Part shown: piece after piece, positions 5,408 to 8,235 of the stretch
Layout: every line of letters begins with the position of its first letter
Numbering within the stretch: the stretch's first letter is position 1
Source of the DNA: Oscillospiraceae bacterium
GTDB lineage: Bacteria; Bacillota_A; Clostridia; Oscillospirales; Oscillospiraceae
Length of the DNA stretch: 8,235 bases
Assembly: GCA_016302005.1 (NCBI GenBank)
Contig: JAEDOK010000078.1
Location: 1-8,235, forward strand
Direction: 5' to 3'
The notes under the pieces: model-generated
Database searches by the model: none
What the model was told of the DNA's origin: nothing
What the model saw: only the letters and a program-made list of their open reading frames with translations
Program-made: the position numbers and the translations under genes

Positions 5408-5507
5408 CGCCACCTGTTCACGATTCACTGCCACCAAGGGGGGTATCCCGCAAACGGTGCGTTCTCTGCTATGCTTTCGGTAAACATCAGAAAGGAGCTT
5501 TCGGGCG

Positions 5508-6095
5508 GTGATCGACTGGAATGTGATCAAAACCGAATATATCACGACCGACACCAGCTATCGGAAGCTCGCGGAGAAATACGGCGTCAGCTTCACGAGC
5601 GTCAGCCAGCGCGGCTGCCTGGAGCGGTGGCGGGCGCAGCGGGCGGAGCATCAGGGCAACACCGTGCATAAGGCGCTCGACCGCATTGCCGACCGGCAGG
5701 CGCTGAAGTTCGAGCGCATGGAGGAGCTGACCGACCGTCTGCTGGAGAAGCTCGAAACGGCGATCGAGGAGCTGGACATTCAGCTCGTGCGGCAGGTGCA
5801 GAAGACCAAGGAGATCGAATACGGCGACACCGACAGCGGCAGCAAGCCCGTCAGGGAGGTCGTCCGCGAGGAGGAGCAGGTGTGCAGGACCGGGACGATC
5901 GTTGACCGCAGAGGCTTGAAGCAGCTTGCCTCCGCACTGCGCGACCTCAAGGAGGTGCAGATGCTCAAGGACGAGCTGGATCGTAAGGAGCAGGAGGCGC
6001 GCATCGGCAATCTGCAGAAGCAGGCAGACACCGGGAAAGCGGACAATGCCGTGGAGGTCGTATTTGAGGGGCAGACGGAGGCGTACAGCGAGTGA
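5508..6095 (+). CDS. Probable phage terminase small subunit
   Basis: This protein likely recognises phage DNA and recruits the large subunit for packaging. It has 195 residues. The N-terminus (about 3-42) has a helix-turn-helix pattern, DTSYRKLAEKYGVSFTSVSQR, followed by RW. Residues about 52-104 and 134-172 are strongly charged heptad-like helices suitable for a coiled-coil oligomer, with a Gly/Ser/Asp turn at 106-112. The GTG start at 5508 has AAAGGAG 10 nt upstream. In most phages the small and large terminase genes touch; here 638 bp of repeats separate them. The assignment depends on the HTH-plus-coiled-coil architecture and on the downstream large subunit. A different DNA-binding phage protein cannot be ruled out. 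There is no sign of a frameshift. Confidence 0.72.
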   Translation: MIDWNVIKTEYITTDTSYRKLAEKYGVSFTSVSQRGCLERWRAQRAEHQGNTVHKALDRIADRQALKFERMEELTDRLLEKLETAIEELDIQLVRQVQKTKEIEYGDTDSGSKPVREVVREEEQVCRTGTIVDRRGLKQLASALRDLKEVQMLKDELDRKEQEARIGNLQKQADTGKADNAVEVVFEGQTEAYSE

Positions 6096-6100
6096 CTTTT

Positions 6101-6718
6101 TGGACTAAGAGCTATGGACAAAGAGGGAAGGACTGTGGTGTGCTTCACACGAATGAAAAAATGTGTATTCGCTACCCTCCTTGTCATTGCGAGGAGCGCA
6201 CACCCGCAAGGGGTACGCCGCATCCGTAACGCTCCTTCGTCGCGAACGGCTGCGCAGGCGACGTGGCAATCTCCGGCTATGGGTTTGTACGAACATGGTA
6301 GTTCCTGCACGAGATTGCACCCGCAGGGGGTACACCGCATCCGTAACGCTCGTTCCTCGCGGACGGCTGGGCAGCCACGCCTCGTTCCTCGGCTCGCAAT
6401 GACATAGAGGGGAAGCTTGTACGCAGTCGGTGGTTCCTGCACCGGTGGGGGGACGCTTGCGAGCGCCGCCTGTGGCGGAGAAAGCGAGCAAGAAGGAGTG
6501 GCAGGATCAAGGCGATTGGCAAGCGGGCTTCGCCCGCGCAGACAGAGCCGCTGATCCAACAGGACATGTCCCCACCCTACATTGGTTGGTTCGGTTTTTG
6601 GGGATTCCTGCACGAGATTGCCACACCCAGTGTGCGCACTGGGTTCGCAATGACATGGTGGGGAAGCTTGTACGCAGGCGGTAGTTCCTGCAATGGGCGG
6701 CGGATAGCCGCTACTACG
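6101..6718. repeat. Repeat cluster between the terminase genes
   Basis: Modules in order: an inverted-end block with GACTAAGAG and GGTGTGCTTC (6101-6180); a core with insert in the TGTCATTGC-first direction (6182-6273); a reversed spacer (6285-6310); a core with insert in the GAGATTGC-first direction (6311-6404); another reversed spacer (6416-6440); about 120 bp with small stems such as GCGGGC/GCCCGC (6523-6537) and CCGCC/GGCGG (6466-6478); the GGACATGTCC module (6562-6586); a core with a different insert, ACCCAGTG/CACTGGGT around TGCG (6614-6655); a reversed spacer (6665-6691); and a decayed half hairpin (6695-6718). I see no real gene here. Confidence 0.85.
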
Positions 6719-6733
6719 GTGAGGGGGAGTGTT

Positions 6734-8158
6734 ATGCAGCAACTGAAAATTCCTGCGCCGCAGGAGAAGCAAAAACGATTTCTTCTGGCGAAGAAAAAGC
6801 ACATTGGCTTCGGTGGGGCGCGTGGGGGCGGGAAGTCCTGGGCGGTGCGCACGAAGGCAAAGCTGCTCGCCCTCCGTTACGCGGGCATTCGCCTTCTCAT
6901 CGTCCGCCGCACCTATCCGGAGCTGATCAACAACCATATCGGCATTTTGCGCACGGAGCTGCGGGGCATCGCAAAATACAACGACAAGGACAAGGTGCTC
7001 AAATTTCACAACGGCTCGAGCATCCATTTCGCCTACTGCGCAAAGGACGCAGACCTTGATCGCTTACAGGGCGTGGAATACGATGTCATCTTCCTCGACG
7101 AGGCGACACAGCTCTCCGAATTTCAGATGAAGGCGATCATCGCCTGCCTGCGCGGCGTCAACGCCTTTCCCAAGCGGGTCTATTACACCTGCAACCCCGG
7201 CGGACAGGGTCACGCCTACATCAAGCGTATTTTCATCGACCGGAAATACGACGAGGGGGAGGAGCCCGAGGATTACGAATTCATCCAAAGCCGCGTGACG
7301 GACAACGCCGCCCTGCTGCAAGCCCAGCCGGATTATGCGAAACAGCTCGAGGCGCTGCCGCAGAAGCTGCGCCGGGCGTGGCTGGACGGGGACTGGAACG
7401 TGTTCGAGGGGCAGTTCTTCGAGGACTTCTTCGACCGTCCGGAGCATTACGCCGACCGGCAGTGGACCCATGTGATCGACCCGTTTCCCGTTCCGCCATC
7501 GTGGAAGGTCTATCGCTCCTTCGACTGGGGCTACAACAAGCCCTTCTCCTGCGGCTGGTGGGCGGTGGATCACGACGGTGTGGTATACCGCATTTTGGAG
7601 CTTTACGGCTGCACGAAGACACCCAACGAGGGGGTCAAGTGGACGCCTGCGCAGGTGTTTGCGGAGATTCACCGCATCGAGACGGAGCATCCCCTGCTCA
7701 AGGGGAAGAGGATCACCGGCATTGCCGATCCCGCCATCTGGGACGCAGAGACGGGGGAGAGCATTGCGGACGCGGCGGCAAAGCATCAGGTGTTCTTTCA
7801 GAAGGGAGATCACAAGCGCATCCCCGGCTGGATGCAGGTGCATTACCGCCTCGCCTTTGACGAGAATGGGGTTCCGATGCTGTATGTGTTCAAAAACTGC
7901 AAGGCGTTTATCCGCACGCTGCCGCTGTTGCAGTATGACGCCCACAAGCCGGAGGACTTGGACACGAGCGGGGAGGATCATGTCGCCGACGAGGTGCGGT
8001 ATTTTCTCATGTCGCGCCCCATCAAGCCCCGTGCCGTGCAGCCGGAGGCAGAGCGGAATGACCCGAGGCAGATATTCCTCGACATTCCCCCCGAGGATAT
8101 TTTACCGGCTGCGCGGCAGCCGAGAATGGAGAGGATCGAACATGGCGAGGAGAAATAA
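6734..8158 (+). CDS. terL: Phage terminase large subunit (ATPase and nuclease)
   Basis: This is the motor that pumps phage DNA into the prohead and cuts the concatemer. The 474-residue protein has the usual full length. The ATPase domain shows Walker A GARGGGKS (28-35), Walker B VIFLDEA (118-124, catalytic E123) and the coupling motif TCNPGG (152-157). The RNase H-like nuclease domain shows D264 (RSFDWG), D332 (GIADPAIWD) and D415/D419 in the DHVADEVRY motif. All expected acidic residues are present, so the enzyme looks functional. I chose ATG at 6734, with GAGGGGGAG upstream. An in-frame extension to 6566 would translate repeat DNA and is rejected. The gene is isolated from the small subunit by repeats, and its 3' end overlaps the next ORF by 17 bp. 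Confidence 0.96.
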   Translation: MQQLKIPAPQEKQKRFLLAKKKHIGFGGARGGGKSWAVRTKAKLLALRYAGIRLLIVRRTYPELINNHIGILRTELRGIAKYNDKDKVLKFHNGSSIHFAYCAKDADLDRLQGVEYDVIFLDEATQLSEFQMKAIIACLRGVNAFPKRVYYTCNPGGQGHAYIKRIFIDRKYDEGEEPEDYEFIQSRVTDNAALLQAQPDYAKQLEALPQKLRRAWLDGDWNVFEGQFFEDFFDRPEHYADRQWTHVIDPFPVPPSWKVYRSFDWGYNKPFSCGWWAVDHDGVVYRILELYGCTKTPNEGVKWTPAQVFAEIHRIETEHPLLKGKRITGIADPAIWDAETGESIADAAAKHQVFFQKGDHKRIPGWMQVHYRLAFDENGVPMLYVFKNCKAFIRTLPLLQYDAHKPEDLDTSGEDHVADEVRYFLMSRPIKPRAVQPEAERNDPRQIFLDIPPEDILPAARQPRMERIEHGEEK

Positions 8159-8235
8159 GAAGAAGGATGAGAACGAGGCACTTCCCGTGTCATTGCGAGG
8201 AGCGCAGCGACGCGGCAATCTCGTGCAGGAAGTAC
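8142..8235 (+). CDS. Start of the next phage gene, probably portal protein (partial, enters a repeat)
   Basis: ATG at 8142 has GGAGAGG 7 nt upstream and overlaps the end of the terminase gene by 17 bp, the usual arrangement for a portal gene. The first 15 residues (MARRNKKKDENEALP) look like a normal basic, charged phage N-terminus. From codon 16 on, the frame runs into the repeat at 8188 without a stop and reads VSLRGAQRRGNLVQEV to the window edge. Either the repeat sits in frame inside the gene or it has broken the gene. Nothing in the visible part proves that it is a portal. Confidence 0.5.
   Translation, partial: MARRNKKKDENEALPVSLRGAQRRGNLVQEV
8188..8235. repeat. Short form of the palindromic core plus spacer
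   Basis: TGTCATTGCGAGGAGCG followed by CAGCGACGCGGCAATCTC (8188-8222) is the core without insert. It is followed by the start of the GTGCAGGAAGTAC spacer. Positions 8195-8235 match 1-41 with a single mismatch. Confidence 0.85.

Noticed and set aside
6566..6733. Longer start for the terminase large subunit
   Set aside because: The 56 extra codons translate repeat DNA. ATG at 6734 has a Shine-Dalgarno site and gives a normal N-terminus before Walker A.
5780..7027. Minus-strand ORF of 415 codons
   Set aside because: It runs antisense through the small terminase gene, all of the inter-terminase repeats and the start of the large subunit. Its protein is mostly translated repeat.
1..8235. CRISPR array
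   Set aside because: The repeats are dispersed, palindromic and mosaic, with genes between them. There is no regular repeat-spacer series and no cas gene.

Overview
The window looks like chromosomal DNA of a GC-rich Firmicute. My best guess is Negativicutes (a Selenomonas-like genome), from the GC-rich codon use, strong Shine-Dalgarno sites and the type of dispersed repeats, but this is inference and not secure. It holds one host gene, asd (aspartate-semialdehyde dehydrogenase, 291-1295, with a strong terminator), followed by part of a prophage or prophage-derived element (about 1830-8235).

The phage-like part reads as follows. A leftward pair encodes an ImmA/IrrE metalloprotease (1828-2253) and an XRE repressor (2250-2609). 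A divergent control region (2610-2763) carries two good promoters and four related 15-bp palindromic sites. A tightly overlapping rightward cluster encodes a YqaJ exonuclease, a DnaD-domain replication protein and a small Cys-rich protein (3064-5020). Then come a probable terminase small subunit (5508-6095), the terminase large subunit (6734-8158), and the first codons of a further gene at the portal position (8142 to the window end). No integrase, RecT, att site, capsid or lysis gene is visible. The logic is that of a temperate phage or ICE switch: repressor and protease on one side, early recombination/replication and packaging genes on the other.

Every gap between gene blocks (1-243, 1376-1806, 2875-3030, 5046-5407, 6101-6718, 8188-8235) is filled with the same mosaic of short repeats: a GTAGGGG-type double hairpin, a GTGCAGG...GTACAAA spacer, a TGTCATTGCGAGG...GGCAATCTC palindrome with a nested 56-bp insert, and terminal heptamer arrays. 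One copy (1376-1713) is bounded by 33-bp inverted repeats like a MITE. Two long copies (1410-1770 and 5046-5407) lie in direct orientation around the regulator and replication cassette. At the right edge the palindrome continues in frame inside the presumed portal gene.

The points most worth following up are the repressor operator array, the modular repeats with base-pair covariation, and the invasion of phage genes by these repeats. I see no clearly new defence system or RNA-guided system.
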